Source: Isoetes taiwanensis (Eukaryota > Streptophyta > Lycopodiopsida > Isoetales > Isoetaceae). Taken from it: a DNA stretch of 64,000 bases. The DNA is taken from assembly GCA_021234155.1 (NCBI GenBank), contig JAJEKV010000042.1:172001-236000 (forward strand), in the 5' to 3' direction. The notes below the pieces were generated by a model. That model had not been told where the DNA came from and did not search any database. It saw only the letters and a list, made by a program, of their open reading frames with translations. Each line of letters begins with the position of its first letter. Position 1 is the stretch's first letter. The position numbers and the translations under genes are program-made. Below, in pieces: positions 22,241-34,893 of this stretch.

Positions 22241-22290
22241 ACCGGTATGTGAACGCAAAAAAAAAAAAAAAAGGAATTTTTTTTTTTTTT

Positions 22291-25101
22291 TTTTATTATA
22301 AAGAATGATTTTCTCTTGGGTGCATGTCCCTAGTGATTCGGTGGTTGTAGGGATCTAGGGCAATTTGGCTTCATCAATGTAAGATGTTCCATGCGGATTG
22401 CTCAGACAAATGTACTTTATGGCCCATGGTTGCATTTAAAGTGGAAAATGGCATGGGGCTTGCCAAAAAAGGCAGGACACTATTGGAAATAAAGTTATGA
22501 TGTAGTTTACATGGTTTTCAATTTGTATAAATCGTTTTTAGCAATTCTTTTGTGTGATCAATGCTTTGAATATTATATCTGGCGTTCCTAAAGAAAATGT
22601 GAAGGACTGTGCTCTCTGGCCATATTAATTTTGATGGCATGATAATTTTGCAACAGTGGTTGGAGTTCTCCCGAAAGATGGGAATGATGGTGGTTTCTAC
22701 ATTTGTATACATGGGTAAAGAAAAATACATCTGGTGAAACTTGTACAGGAAAAAGCCCTAATCACTGTTGAACTAGGGTTTTGTTGAACTAGGGTTTCGT
22801 GAGCTGACTTCATGACTTGGTGGACACGAAAAGTGGCGTAGTGAGCCGAATGCAAAGCAGGTCTCCACATCGTTGGGAGTAATCCGGCACTTTGGCATGA
22901 GAACTGGATTTACACATACAGACGGCAGTCCGTTCCCATGTAGAAATTCAATCCATGGAATGGCATGGGCTGAGTGTTGTTTCGGCTATGCTCTTTTGTC
23001 ACTGAAGATTGATGGCTACATGCCCATGGTAATGGATTAAGGAAGATACCATGTCTGCAAAGAAGAAAAATTATTTTAAAACAGTGGTGGCTCTTGGTAG
23101 GAAACTAGATTCAGAAATTGCCAAGGCAGAAACATGTTGTGGTTACTTGTGTTGATAATAATGTGCAAATTACGCATCCGACTCTTCTTGCGCACAAGGT
23201 GAAACTAAAAAAGCTGGATCTAAGGTGGATCTGAATGAAGGGAAGCAGAATATTACATCTATTCGCTCTGTTAAGATTACAAGCATTGCTGCTCAAGATA
23301 ATGCCATGCAAAATCGATCATATCAGGTTTGAATGTTGCATATTTTGCATTCATTAAAATTTTGAGGATTAGACCATTTATGAGAGGGAAAACAAATGCA
23401 AAAGTGTGCGTATAAATGGTAACACTTAAGATCTGATCGTCATACTTATGTTTATCTTGTATTCTTATAGATTGTTGTTGCTTTAAATAAACATGTTCTA
23501 TGCTTTCCTATTTATAGGAATGATATTGTGTGAACAGATTATCAATATTTGCCAAAATTGAGACAGGATTACATGGCTTAGAATACTGCGATAATAACAA
23601 AAGTTGCAGGACATTCTAGATCGATTCTTCTAAGGATTTTTCCTATTGGAAAAAAAAAGCTTCCAGCATGCATACTAGTCATAGTTTCCCTCGTGTGTGT
23701 CATAGCACATTAAGGGCATTTTCTAAAGTGCATTAGAGTGCTGATCTTTTTGCATAAATAATTGCGCTTACCCACTACTAATGGGTTTTGTCTAGAGTGA
23801 TTTGCGTGTTCTTTTTGAGACTAAAGGAAAGTAAATTAATGGATATCTTGGTCTAGATATGATTTGATAAAATTTGCAGTGATAGGATATGTGTAAATAC
23901 ATGTATTCCAAAGACATGAAAAGTCTAGATCTGATGTTTTTTCTATCCAAAGAAATCCATATCATATCTGAACAGGTTTTCCAGTAAAGAAAGAGTTAGA
24001 TCATGAATATAATAGCATCTGCAAGTTGTAAGCAGTAAATTATAAATATCTATTTTGCGTTTCTGTTAACAAGCAAGGTGAAGGGCGAAGAGCCCAAGGA
24101 ATCTAAGCTTACCTGTTAGTGCTTAGGGCTTTACCCTGATTAAGGCTAACAGTCCTCTGGTTTACTGCAGGTAACGGGATTCCTTGCTCCCTGGTTGTTT
24201 TCACATATTGTTCTATTTCATTTAGTGTGGAAGCTGATTCCATGACAAGATTGAACGTCAAGACAAAAGGATATAAAAACAGGATGTATTCTAAGACTTC
24301 TTGAATGTAATGTGAGCCGATTTTATTTGGAAATAGTAGAACAATTTGACTTGGCTAACCTTAGGCATTGGATCGTTTGGTCTTACAGATTTTGTATAAA
24401 CATTTGGATAATTTATGATATGGCATGGATTTGATTTCTTCTTGTATCTTTTGGATTTTCTATTTGTAACCAGGTTGAGGCTTAGGTTGGCATGCACCTG
24501 TTCCAATCTAAGGCTGCTAATTGTACCTGAAAATGGTATTTGAAAAAGTCCATTGAATGGTAAAAAGTCTGTTTAAAATGGATTTAAAGGTTTTTTTTTG
24601 CTTTACTCAGTTCTCTAGTTATACTAGAGACCTTAATCCTGGCTACCTTCATATTTCAGGTGTAATCATTGTTTTATTAACGATATTGATCTTTGTATAG
24701 ACTTGTAATGAGGATTTTGACACAAACAATCAGTGGATAAAGGAGCTAGTTTATCTTAAATACAACGAGAGCAACACTTATAGCCTCTCTTTTGCAGGCA
24801 GACTAAAAGGTACATTCTTTTGTCATTTTCAAAAGAAAACAATTCAAGTGATAAGAGTAAGTTATTGGATTGTAGACCATGCTTGGGTTTTTGGATATAA
24901 GTTTTACCAAGCATGGTTGTAAATAATAAAAACGGATATATAACCTTTTTTGCCATTGGGCTACTAGAGTATACAATTATAGGAGGGGTAGGGCCTTGTT
25001 GGTGCAACAAGGTCCTACTCTCCTTGTTGTCACCAATTTCAATGAAAAGCAAAACTGGTTTAAACACCACAAGGCCCCCTAACCTACGGAAGGAGGAAGG
25101 G
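22291..25101. repeat. Tandem array unit 1 (2.81 kb)
   Basis: First of four head-to-tail units, each beginning TTTATTATAAAGAATG and ending with a GGAGGAAGGG stretch. It contains two TAGGGTTT telobox-like motifs (near 22775-22800), an ATG at 23051 starting a 34-codon frame (MSAKKKNYFKTVVALGRKL...), a second overlapping frame ending QDNAMQNRSYQ before GT, and a CCTTGTTGGTGCAACAAGG palindrome near the end. The frames look exon-like but I do not recognise the product. The empty CACTA site is ATA 23672-23674. Confidence 0.9.
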
Positions 25102-26463
25102 TTTTTTATTATAAAGAATGATTTTCTCTTGGGTGCATGTCCCTAGTGATTCGGTGGTTGTAGGGATCTAGGGCAATTTGGCTTCATCAATGTAAGATGT
25201 TCCATGCGGATTGCTCAGACAAATGTACTTTATGGCCCATGGTTGCATTTAAAGTGGAAAATGGTATGGGGCTTGCCAAAAAAGGCAGGACACTCTGTTG
25301 GAAATAAAGTTATGATGTAGTTTACATGGTTTTCAATTTGTATAAATCGTTTTTAGCAATTCTTTTGTGTGATCAATGCTTTGAATATTATATCTGGCGT
25401 TCCTAAAGAAAATGTGAAGGACTGTGCTCTCTGGCCATATTAATTTTGATGGCATGATAATTTTGCAAATGATGGTTGGAGTTCTCCGAAAGATACATTT
25501 GTATACATGGGTAAAGAAAAATACATCCGGTGAAACTTGTACGGAAAAAGCCCTAATCAATCGTTGAACTAGGGTTTTGTTGAACTAGGGTTTCGTGAGC
25601 TGACTTCATGACTTGGTGGACACGAAAAGTGGCGTAGTGAGCCGAATGCAAAGCAGGTCTCCACATCATTGGGAGTAATCCGGCACTTTGGCATGAGAAC
25701 TGGATTTACACATACAGAACGGCATCTGTTCCCATGTAGAAATTCAATCCATGGAATGGCATGGGCTGAGTGTTGTTTCGGCTATGCTCTTTTGTCACTG
25801 AAGATTGATGGCTACATGCCCATGGTAACGGATTAAGGAAGATACCATGTCTGCGAAGAAGAAAAATTATTTTAAAACAGTGGTGGCTCTTGGTAGGAAA
25901 CTAGATTCAGAAATTGCCAAGGCAGAAACATGTTGTGGTTACTTGTGTTGATAATAATGTGCAAATTACAGATCCAGACTCTTACTGCACAAGGTGAAAC
26001 TAAAAAAGCTGGATCTAAGGTGGATCTGAATGAAGGGAAGCAGAATATTACATCTATTCGCTCTGTTAAGATTACAAGCATTGCTGCTCAAGATAATGCC
26101 ATGCAAAATCGATCATATCAGGTTTGAATGTTGCATATTTTGCATTCATTAAAATTTTGAGGATTAGACCATTTATGAGAGGGAAAACAAATGCAAAAGT
26201 TGCAGATAATGGTAACACTTAAGATCTGATCGTCATACCTATGTTTATCTTGTATTCTTATAGATTGTTGTTGCTTTAAATAAACATGTTCTATGCTTTC
26301 CTATTTATAGAAATGATATTGTGTGAACAGATTATCAATATTTGCCAAAATTGAGACAGGATTACATGGCTTAGAATACTGCGATAATAACAAAAGTTGC
26401 AGGACATTCTAGATCAATTCTTCTAAGGATTTTTCCTATTGGAAAAAAAAGCTTCCAGCATGC

Positions 26464-26466
26464 ATA
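26464..26466. other. Left ATA target duplication of the CACTA element
   Basis: ATA precedes CACTACAAGAGAA. The same ATA follows the right end (38311-38313) and occurs once at the empty sites in units 1, 3 and 4. Confidence 0.95.
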
Positions 26467-26489
26467 CACTACAAGAGAATTGGTGTTTA

Positions 26490-27135
26490 TTGTCAATTTT
26501 TTTGTCACTTTGTAGACTACAGCAAATTCTAGAGAATTGACAAAAATATGACCATAAAAATGTCAAAAATTGGTGACGATACATCGTCAGTATTTTGTCA
26601 CTTTTTTTGGCAATTTTTTGACACCCATTATATTTTATCTTTATAGCATTTTTTTGGCACTCTTTTGGGCAATTCTTTGACACGTATATTGTCATATCTT
26701 AGGTTGTTTTTTGGCAATTTATTGTCATCTATAGTGTCATATTTTAGATTTTTTTGTCACTTTTTTGGCAAATCTTTGGCATCTATTGTGTCATATTTCA
26801 GATCATTTTTTTGTCACTTTTTCGGCATTTTTTGGCACCTATTTTGTCACATTTTAAGTCGTTTTGGCAATTTTTTGTCACCTATTTTAAATATTTTAGG
26901 TCATGTTTGTCATTTTCTGGCAATTTTTTGACACCTATTTAGTCATATTCTGAATTATTTTGGCATATTTTTGGCATCTATTAACATATTTAAGTAATTA
27001 TTTATCACTTTTTCTTAGTCACATTTTTGTCATATTTTAAATCATGTTTTTGACACATTATTATTGTCATCTGTTTGGCACATGTTGTGTCATTTTCTAT
27101 TTATTTTGACATTTTTTTAGCAATTTTAATTCATC
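26490..27135. repeat. CACTA left subterminal repeats
   Basis: Dozens of short TTTTTGTCACTTT and TTGGCAATTTTTTGACAC motifs occur at intervals of 15-50 bases. ORFs here (26423-26695 minus, 26665-26942 plus) are low-complexity artefacts. Confidence 0.85.
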
Positions 27136-29013
27136 GTGATTAGAGAACACCATCTGCGAAGAAAACTGGAGATGAAATTTTTACGAAACATAGAAGCAAT
27201 TTCTATTTTATCATGTTTAGTTCACAATCTCTGAAAAGAACACTACACATGAATTATTTATGGAGAAGTTTATGACAAACACCGCTCCATGCTAAGTTCC
27301 AGCTGCTACAACAACATGCTTCAATAATTGAACAACGTTTCGCAGGGATTCACAATCCTCATTTACCTAAACAACCATATCGACCCCGACCCCAACCCCT
27401 TGTACCGACACATCCATCTTCAGACTGATTTGCACTACTTTCTCATTCTTATGTTTGAAGGAGGACACTCCTTTAGGATACCAGCATAAGATACTAATAA
27501 GAGATAACAAATTTTAGGGACAGTGGCATTAAGATTGAAGCATACTATAGTACACCATCTAAAAATGCAAGACAATATATTTTGCAACCATGAGTAGATA
27601 GGAGTCACCAACCTGCCCTTCCTTACCCAGAATAAGCTCATACTAATGCGAAACCAATTTTTTTGCTGCTACAACATGTCATAAGAGAATCAAGCCAGGA
27701 TTTTAGCTGATGGCATGTACTTAAAGAGGTACATAGAACATACCCTAAAAGATTCTGTAAATAGAAAAGAAAGGGAAGTAGATGCTTACTTTTGGAATCC
27801 TCAAAATGGCATATGTTTGTGAAATTTGCCCTCCATTCCAGCAGCAGATGTATACAAAGCAACGGATCTTGAAATGATTCATTATCAATAATTTTCAAAG
27901 GCCAACACCTTTCCATCATAATAGACCATAAACCTTTCTTTTGAAGGCCATAAATGCATAGAACCAAGATACGACATAACTATCCTTGCTTATTTCATAT
28001 AAGAGCAAAACTTTTTAGCATAAGGCAGCAGCTAAAAACTTAACCTAGTCCAATACATCTAGCCTCTGCAAAAGCACAAGGCACAATCTAAACAAAACCA
28101 CTATCTTATCTACATAGGCAGCAACTAAAAGAATGACCTAGACTCCATGATCTCTATCCTATTCAAAGCACAAGGCCATATCTACATCTATCAGCGCTCT
28201 ACAATCTACAATATCTGTATGCATGTAAACTAGAACATAGCAAAACCAATGGCATAACATTCAATCTATCTCTTAGCAATAACTAACAACAGATCTATGC
28301 TGCAGCAACATACACCTGAGCAAATAGCATCTACATTTTACAAAGCAAGCTATGTAGCCATTTGCTGTAGCACCCGCATGTCTTGTAACATTTTGAAAAT
28401 GATTGTAATAAAATTTTGAATGAGAAATTTTGAAAGAACATAAAGAACCTGATTATGGACGCTCCTTCCACATCTGTGAGTTGCGCCTATATGTAAGTGC
28501 TCCAAGATTTCGTGTATTGCCTTTGCACAGCTCCAAGAATTGATGGTGGTCATCACAAACCCATTGCATGCTAAAGGTTAATAGCAGAGTATCTGGCTTG
28601 AATACACAGCCCAGGATACAAGCCTGACGCCCCTACCCTGCTACGAAACTGTTCTTAGCTCCTGCATAATAAAGAATGTACACAGCTCATGCATTTCCTA
28701 AATCAGGTCGAAAATACCCTGGTTTACCCTATTTCGAAATTGCATAATGCTTCCAAAAGCCATATGCATATGTACCAGGCAGCACACAAGCTTAGCAGAC
28801 ATCATACTTTGAAAAAAGATAAGGTTGTTTGAAGATCATTCAAGTGGTCCTGCCATCTTCCTTAAAGCCTAAGTCAGAAATAGCTACAAATAGTCTTCAA
28901 TTCCAAGGACGCAATGACATACCCATCTAAGACTTTAACATCTGCACCATAAATTATAAAACAAGTGATCCATAATGTTAAAGAAGAGATGCAGTGTAGG
29001 GGATGCAAATGAC
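27136..29013. other. CACTA interior, unassigned
   Basis: Short frames on the minus strand (27638-27967, 28350-28556) have no recognised domain. They could be further captured exons or introns of the adjacent SFR2 piece. Confidence 0.4.
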
Positions 29014-30713
29014 CTGTTATCATGGATAATATCATATGCTTCGAGATGAGCTTCTGCCATGTTCTGCATTACTAGGATGAATACTCCTTTTGGCATTATA
29101 GCAGTTGCAGTTTCAAGCAAATCAGGACAACCACCAGGCCAAGCTCCAGCACAGTAAGTCAGCATAGCAAATACATGTGGCTCATTAAAAGTTATCCAGA
29201 AGTCGACGAGATCAGCAAACTTTTCAGTCACTAGTCTGCATAAAGTAATAAATACTCATAAATACCATGGATGGCTTCCATTTTATATAATAAAAATTCT
29301 ATTTTTTCTCGTCACTCCTTCCCAACATGCTGCCTACAAGGTTGTAAACATAGAATAGTTCCACGTTTGTGTTCCTAGTAATAACCAGATAGCTAGCAAC
29401 ACCAACCTTGTGAACTGTAAAAAATACTTGACAGTCCTCTCTTTCCAACCTCCATACTTACCATGATGGTAGTGAGTGATGAAACAATGTTAGCATGACA
29501 CGCATCCCATGTGCATGAACCCGTCCAATGATCCATCTATAGTGTTCTAGTGCATCCCAGTTAACCTGCACGGGAGAAAGATATTCTAGAAAAGATAATA
29601 AAAGAAGAATGATTGCTCTGCCTCCAAATGCCACTTACTGAGTTTTTCACTTCATCAAGTGGCTCTACTGGCATGATTCTGCCCCAATCAATTCCCATGC
29701 GAAATACTGTAATATTCGTTTCCTTTGCTAACCTAAGTTCTACATCTGGTTCAGACCAAAACCTGAGCCTCTCCTCACTGCATAGGACAAAAATAGACTG
29801 TCATTGCCTTGCAACTAAACATATATAGCAATGTTTTCTTCATAAGTAAATTATATATAAACAAAAGAACTGTGAAAGGCACATTGTGCCATGCAGCAAC
29901 ATCAAGCTTTTCCTCCTCTTCCTCTACAAACCTCTCTATTCCACGAATCATAGCTTCCATTGCCAATTTAACAAGTTTGTGGCCCTTCTTTGGCAGGTCA
30001 ACCTGTAACTTAGATTCCTCTATGGTGTGTTTACTTTCCACCATAGCTGGACTGTGCTGATCCCCTTGATCTGAGGAAATCGATTCTCCTACAAGAGACC
30101 CTGTTTTAAGACTTGCCCTAACATCTATCTCACTAATCAGCAAATCAGATGCATCATCCTTCCTTTCTTTTAGCTGGACCTTTCCTGTAATATCATCTTT
30201 GGATTCAATTTCCATTCCTTCAATTTCCAACTGCTCATGTTTACCAACATCTCTCCCTTTTCCTGCATTACTAGATTCATAAATTTCTTTCTCTTGTGCT
30301 GAAGTCAAGAGTTCCCACTCTGAAAGGGAATCAGGATTTCCAACCCCCCCTTGTGGCATGTATAATCTAGACACTTCTTCAGTTGAAACCAATCGTATAT
30401 TCCAACAACGTATGTAATTACTGGTATAATCTGTACGTTGAAGATGAAAAGAAGAGAGATATTGCATTATGAATAATCATGATTTCAGCATCTCATCCAC
30501 GTTCTAAAAGAGTTCCACGCATGCAATTGTTCTTCTCTTTTGTTAGACATGTGCACACTTACCATCCTTATCTATTGGAAAGCTTGCCAAAATCTCCTGT
30601 TCCTCATCAATTAGGCCCTCTAAGGGAGAAAAATTCTTCTTTCTGAAGCGATGAAATACAATACTATTTGCTGAGCATCTGAAGCACGCAACCAGGGGAT
30701 TGGGTTTCGCCAT
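29014..30713 (-). pseudogene. SFR2: SFR2-like galactolipid galactosyltransferase, 5' half, captured
   Basis: SFR2 is a glycoside-hydrolase-family-1 protein of the chloroplast outer envelope that moves galactose between galactolipids during freezing. Exon-like pieces in order: 30713-30563 (MAKPNPL..., then HRFRKKN and IDEEQEILASF, donor GTAAGT); 30467 to about 29890 (charged linker, then KLAMEAMIRGIERF and VAAWHNVP); 29777-29639 (EERLRFWSDPDVELRLA, VFRMGIDWGRIMP, donor GTAAGT); 29565-29407 (VNWDALEHYRWI, MLTLFHHSLP, YGGWKERTVKYF); 29235-29014 (FWITFNEPHVFAMLTYCAGA). TFNEP carries the acid/base glutamate. The usual FFFGxATAPAH segment and the entire C-terminal half with the nucleophile are absent. 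A frameshift lies near 29462 between SLPSW and KYGGW. Splice sites are largely kept, so the gene was captured as genomic DNA. Confidence 0.88.
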
Positions 30714-33041
30714 AGCCGGATCTGTATACAGAACAGATCGCCACAAAAATAGTGGCCTATTTTTGGCTCACGATTCTTCCTTTAACCTAAACCTTGACGT
30801 TACTCAGGCAGACATAAATGTTTTAACATTTTGATATTTTGATGGGTAGAATTTGCACCTTTACAAGTTTAAGAGCAACCATCCCATATTTATTTGAGCC
30901 ATATTTGACTCATGTAGATCCATAAAAAACTAGCTAGAAGCACACCAGAAGGCTTCAGCAAGGTAAGACTTGTTAGGTTTTTATTTAGGTTGGTATCAAG
31001 TGTCTTAATGGAGCTAAGTCTAATCTGATTAAAGCAAGAAATGGCATGATAAGACTGTGGTCGTAAGAAATTATATTCTACAATATTATTTTAGTATATT
31101 ATAAAATTTCCCCCCTAGGAGTTGAGTTAAGATTGTTGTAGCCATGTTGGATGGCTTGGTGCTTTTGAACTTGACTTTTTTTTTATTTTATGTGTTTTTG
31201 CTTGTGAGGTTGGGGTATGGATAATCTCGAAGTAGTAATCAAATGGTTTGTATTTGCAAACATCTGGGGCCATGGCGTTTGGATTTTTTTTTTTTTGTGT
31301 TGGTAAATCCTTTGCTTTAAGTTTCTCGTTTGGCCTATATACTTCTTCATAGTTGGGGCCATTTGTTGTTTGGATTTTTTTTTGTGTTGGTAAATCCTTT
31401 ACTTTAAGTTTCTCGTTTGACCTATATACTTCTTCATAGTTGGTCTGCTGTAATTTGTTTTTATTCTTTTTGGCTTTTACCTAATTGAACATTTGGAATT
31501 TTGTTTCAGTTGTTATTAAACAATATCACAATATCATTTGACACATGAAGACTAGAAACAATACGGTCGAATAAAAACTTGACAAAAACATAAGTGTTCA
31601 AGATGTGATATTTTCAGCTCGATTCTTAGAAACCTACATCTAAGGATACTGCTCCTTAGAAACCTACATCTAAGGATACTGCTCGCTCTATGAGATGCCA
31701 TATTACAGATATCTAATGCAAAAGTTCCAAGGCAATTTCCTTTGCAATCAAAATTCACAAGTTATGCTCATTTTTGTTACCTATATATACAAACATGTTG
31801 CAATGGTATCGATGACATTATACTAGAAGCTGGTGATTCATTACTCATGGTTTCCTATAAAACAAAGGTCATACTAAAGCATCACAACAATTTTAAATTT
31901 TTGCCCTTATAGATAAGGTATGTCCCAATACACAACCACAACCATTGCCAGATGAATTCGAAGTTTTTGACATAGGTATTTAGTGACGGTTTGTACAGTC
32001 ACTAGTTTATGTCATTCAGACTCAACGTACAAAATTTTGGATCCTAGAGGAAAAATGTGTCTGCAACAATGAATTAGAATAAACAAACAATGTGCTGAAA
32101 TATTAAATAGACAAGCATCATTTTAATACAAGTACCTTGTCAAAAGGTTTGCACATCTCCCCAATAATAGAAGCAAATAAGAAGACTTCGCAGATCCGGC
32201 TGTTTATAAACCTGTCAAAGTCTTGCCTTCTGCTCCAATGATTATGTTACGTTGGTAAGCTCATTTCAGGGCATTGAAGAGCAAGCTTAGTGAATATAGG
32301 CCATCTTCGTCATCAACAAGCATTGTTGTGATAAAAACAACAGAGGAACTCAAGTTTCTATGAACCTGTGCAAATGTGGATGGAATACAATAAAATGTCA
32401 AACCTCTTATGAATAAAATAATGTCGGACTGTAATGTAATGCCCAGGTTATGAAAGATCAAACATAATAATTGACTATAAGAATTCTATAAAGGAAGGAG
32501 GTACTTATTTGCCACAGTTGGCAGTCAGAGACACACAGAATATGCACTCTTATTTTTGAATATTCTTTAAGCTGGAAAACAGTCACTAGACCAATAGCAG
32601 AGCCTAATATCATTCATGATCGAAACAAACCGGACTTCCATAAGCAGCACATATACGCTCTTTATTGCAACATCACGAGCTGATAATAATTGATTAAGAT
32701 ATACCTAAGAAGGAAATGGCAGGTTGAAGGAGTGATTAGTAACCACAATAGAGATACAGAATGCTGCATTTTCGTATAGAATTTTTGGTTCTGCAACACA
32801 TCAGCAGCAAGACATGTAGATCAAAATGTGGATTAGCTACCATTGTTGTCGTAAATATTCAGCTCAAATTCTCACTAGAGCACTATACTATGCAATGTAT
32901 CAAGTGCCCAACATCGTAGCAAAGGGTCAAATTCCAATAATTAATGTGAAAGACTCATAGTCATATGCTTATGTGTTGACGAATTAAAAGCCATAAACTG
33001 TATAATTGCCATATAAGGGCTAGCACTAGAGAAATTATCAC
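30714..33041. other. CACTA interior, unassigned
   Basis: Apart from the tandem duplications, one minus-strand stretch (about 32365-32262) looks like an exon: acceptor GCACAG followed by VHRNLSSSVVFITTMLVDD and a stop. The product is not recognised. Confidence 0.4.
31266..31445. repeat. About 100-bp tandem duplication inside the CACTA element
   Basis: Two successive copies share GGATTTTTTTTT, TGTTGGTAAATCCTTT and TATACTTCTTCATAGTTGG. A shorter duplication (TTAGAAACCTACATCTAAGG, twice) lies at about 31625-31683. Confidence 0.8.
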
Positions 33042-34016
33042 TCAGGCCCTGTTTATCAAGGCCCTGTTTATCAGATGGAACTTTTGATCATGCAGAGATT
33101 GCAACCAGAGGTTTTCACTAAACAATGCATTGCACATGCCTTTGCAGCTAGAAGTGACGCCACCACATCTAAACATAAATTTGCACCAATCTGGCAAACT
33201 CTGGCAAATGGCATGCCCAGGTAAATCACGTCTCAAATGCCAGGACGGTAAAGAATTTCTGGCTGTAAGTAGAAGAGCAATCAGAGGAACTAAATTCAAA
33301 TTTTCAGCTAGCTTAGATGCAATCGGAAGCAATTGGTCCTTGCTCTTTTGTTCAACATTCTTAATTGAAGTCAAATCTAGACTGTGTACTCTATTTACAA
33401 TTTCAGCCGCAGGAAGTCTGGTACTCAGAAGTGCCTCTTCTAAAGGTATTAAAGAATGCTTGCTTTTAAGAGTGGGATTGGCGCCATGTTTTAATAAAAC
33501 CTCAATGCACTTATGAGAATGACAAGCATGCGAAATGTAGCGCAGATCTGCCACATTCTTCAATAGCATCAATCCAGATACAAGGAAAGTCATCTGATGC
33601 TAAAAGTAGCTTACACCATTCTGCTGCGTCCAAAGCACATGCTAAGTGAAAAATTCGTTTTGTCAGGTTAGAAGACATATCTTCCTCCTTGATTGCTTGC
33701 CTATTCTTCCTTTTCTTCGATATTTTCTTGCTAGGAGGCCTGGATTATTAAGTCCTGATTCCAAACATTCAGCATCATCATCTTCAATAGCTTGTATGTA
33801 GGATGGCTTTAAACCTGGTTCAATAGCCTTAAGATCAGATCCTGCATGAATGCGTGCATCATCTACTGCCTTACACTTGAACATCTTTCTCAGGATAGAC
33901 GACCAAAGCCTAGTTATGTCTGGTTTTTGCAATGTGTATTTCTCTGTGATTAACAAAGCATTTAGCATAAGGAAAGACGATTTATCCAAAAACTGCCAGA
34001 ACGATATCAGCAGCAC
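33042..34016 (-). pseudogene. Ankyrin-repeat protein gene fragment, captured
   Basis: Read on the minus strand from 34016, a frame runs to about 33740 (ending near DDDAECLESGLNNPG). Homology then continues in another frame with HLACALDAAEWCKLLLASDD and ECGRSALHFAC, and after a further frame change with HKCIEVLLKHGANP. GRSALHFAC and IEVLLKHGANP are the two halves of a typical ankyrin repeat. At least two frame changes make it non-functional. Ankyrin repeats mediate protein binding, so the original role cannot be told. The downstream part (LPSWHLRRDLPGHAICQ...) is not recognised. It lies on the same strand as the carrier and SFR2 pieces. Confidence 0.6.
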
Positions 34017-34617
34017 GTTAATCAGATGCAGACAGGAACAAAGTTCTTAGTCAACGATTACTCTGCAGATTGTTATTCATAGCAGCAAGTAGAATGACAC
34101 CTCTTAATGGAGATAGCCTTTGCCAATTGAACATCGGTAGCAACCAAAAGAAGGCAGCCCAAAACCATATGATATACAAAGGTGATGAGAAGCTTGTAGC
34201 ACGAAGCGTTAAGGTACAAATGCGAAAAAACATGGAAGATGAAGGAAACATATGCCTTCTAGCGATTTTATGATTAAACATGGTCTCAACGAAAAGGGAC
34301 TATATGCTAAGATCAAAGAAAAGGAGGAGTTAATTTGGTATTAATGGCAAGATGTCTCAGTTTTGCCAGCAAGCCCTAGTTCAGAAAAGACAGGTCTCAG
34401 GGAAAACTACGGCATTTATGTATTCTAAAAGTAAGAAGTCTAAAGTATAGTACGAAGAAAGATCAAAGCACAACACGTAAAGTTTTGAAGCCCTGCCACA
34501 AATATAGATGCTAATGCCAACTATATGACAGATCAAGTTTCCTACCTATTCCTCTTTAGCTTCGGTTTTGCAGGTTTTCCAACAAGAAAATAGAAATAAA
34601 TATAGAAATTAAGGAAT

Positions 34618-34893
34618 GACTTATCCCTAAAGTTTGAAAATTGCCAGCTCGTGTCTGAAAATAATATCCATCAAAATTATCTCTTACCAATGGAATTGTT
34701 TGCAAGACCAAAAATTTGTAAACTGCAACAACTATTTGGTTACCTGAAACAAAATCTTAAGGCATTCCAGAGGAGCTATTGCTGTCTTAGCAAATCCCCC
34801 AGCAACACCCCCGGCAATAAGTTTTTTGGCATAAACTGGCAAGCTATCCGTTAATGACAGAGCACTATTGGCTTTTTCCATTTCATGAGACAT
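34618..34893 (-). pseudogene. Mitochondrial carrier family gene, first exons, captured
   Basis: The first exon runs from ATG 34893 to 34744 (50 codons) and ends at a perfect donor, CAG|GTAACC. It contains [17 protein letters not shown] followed by [11 protein letters not shown]-x-E-x-x-K is the mitochondrial carrier signature at the end of transmembrane helix 1. A second exon starts after TTTTCAG at 34654 and reads TRAGNFQTLGIS, which fits the matrix loop that follows in plant coenzyme-A/nucleotide-type carriers. The remaining five helices are absent. Carriers exchange metabolites across the inner mitochondrial membrane; the exact substrate of the parent cannot be fixed from one helix. Confidence 0.75.

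Noticed and set aside
15713-22290. A complete LTR retrotransposon between 15.7 and 22.3 kb
   Set aside because: The LTR-like stretch at 19230 does not match the LTR at 15713, and no protease, polymerase or integrase motif was seen; at most fragments of two elements.
22518-22730. Minus-strand ORFs repeated in each array unit (MYFSLPMYTNV..., MEQVHANLSLN..., MVFKPVLLFIE...)
   Set aside because: Conserved only because the units are nearly identical DNA; they are antisense to exon-like frames and are disrupted by indels between units.
26423-26942. ORFs at the CACTA left end
   Set aside because: They follow the TTTGTCAC subterminal repeats, which produce Phe/His/Leu-rich peptides.
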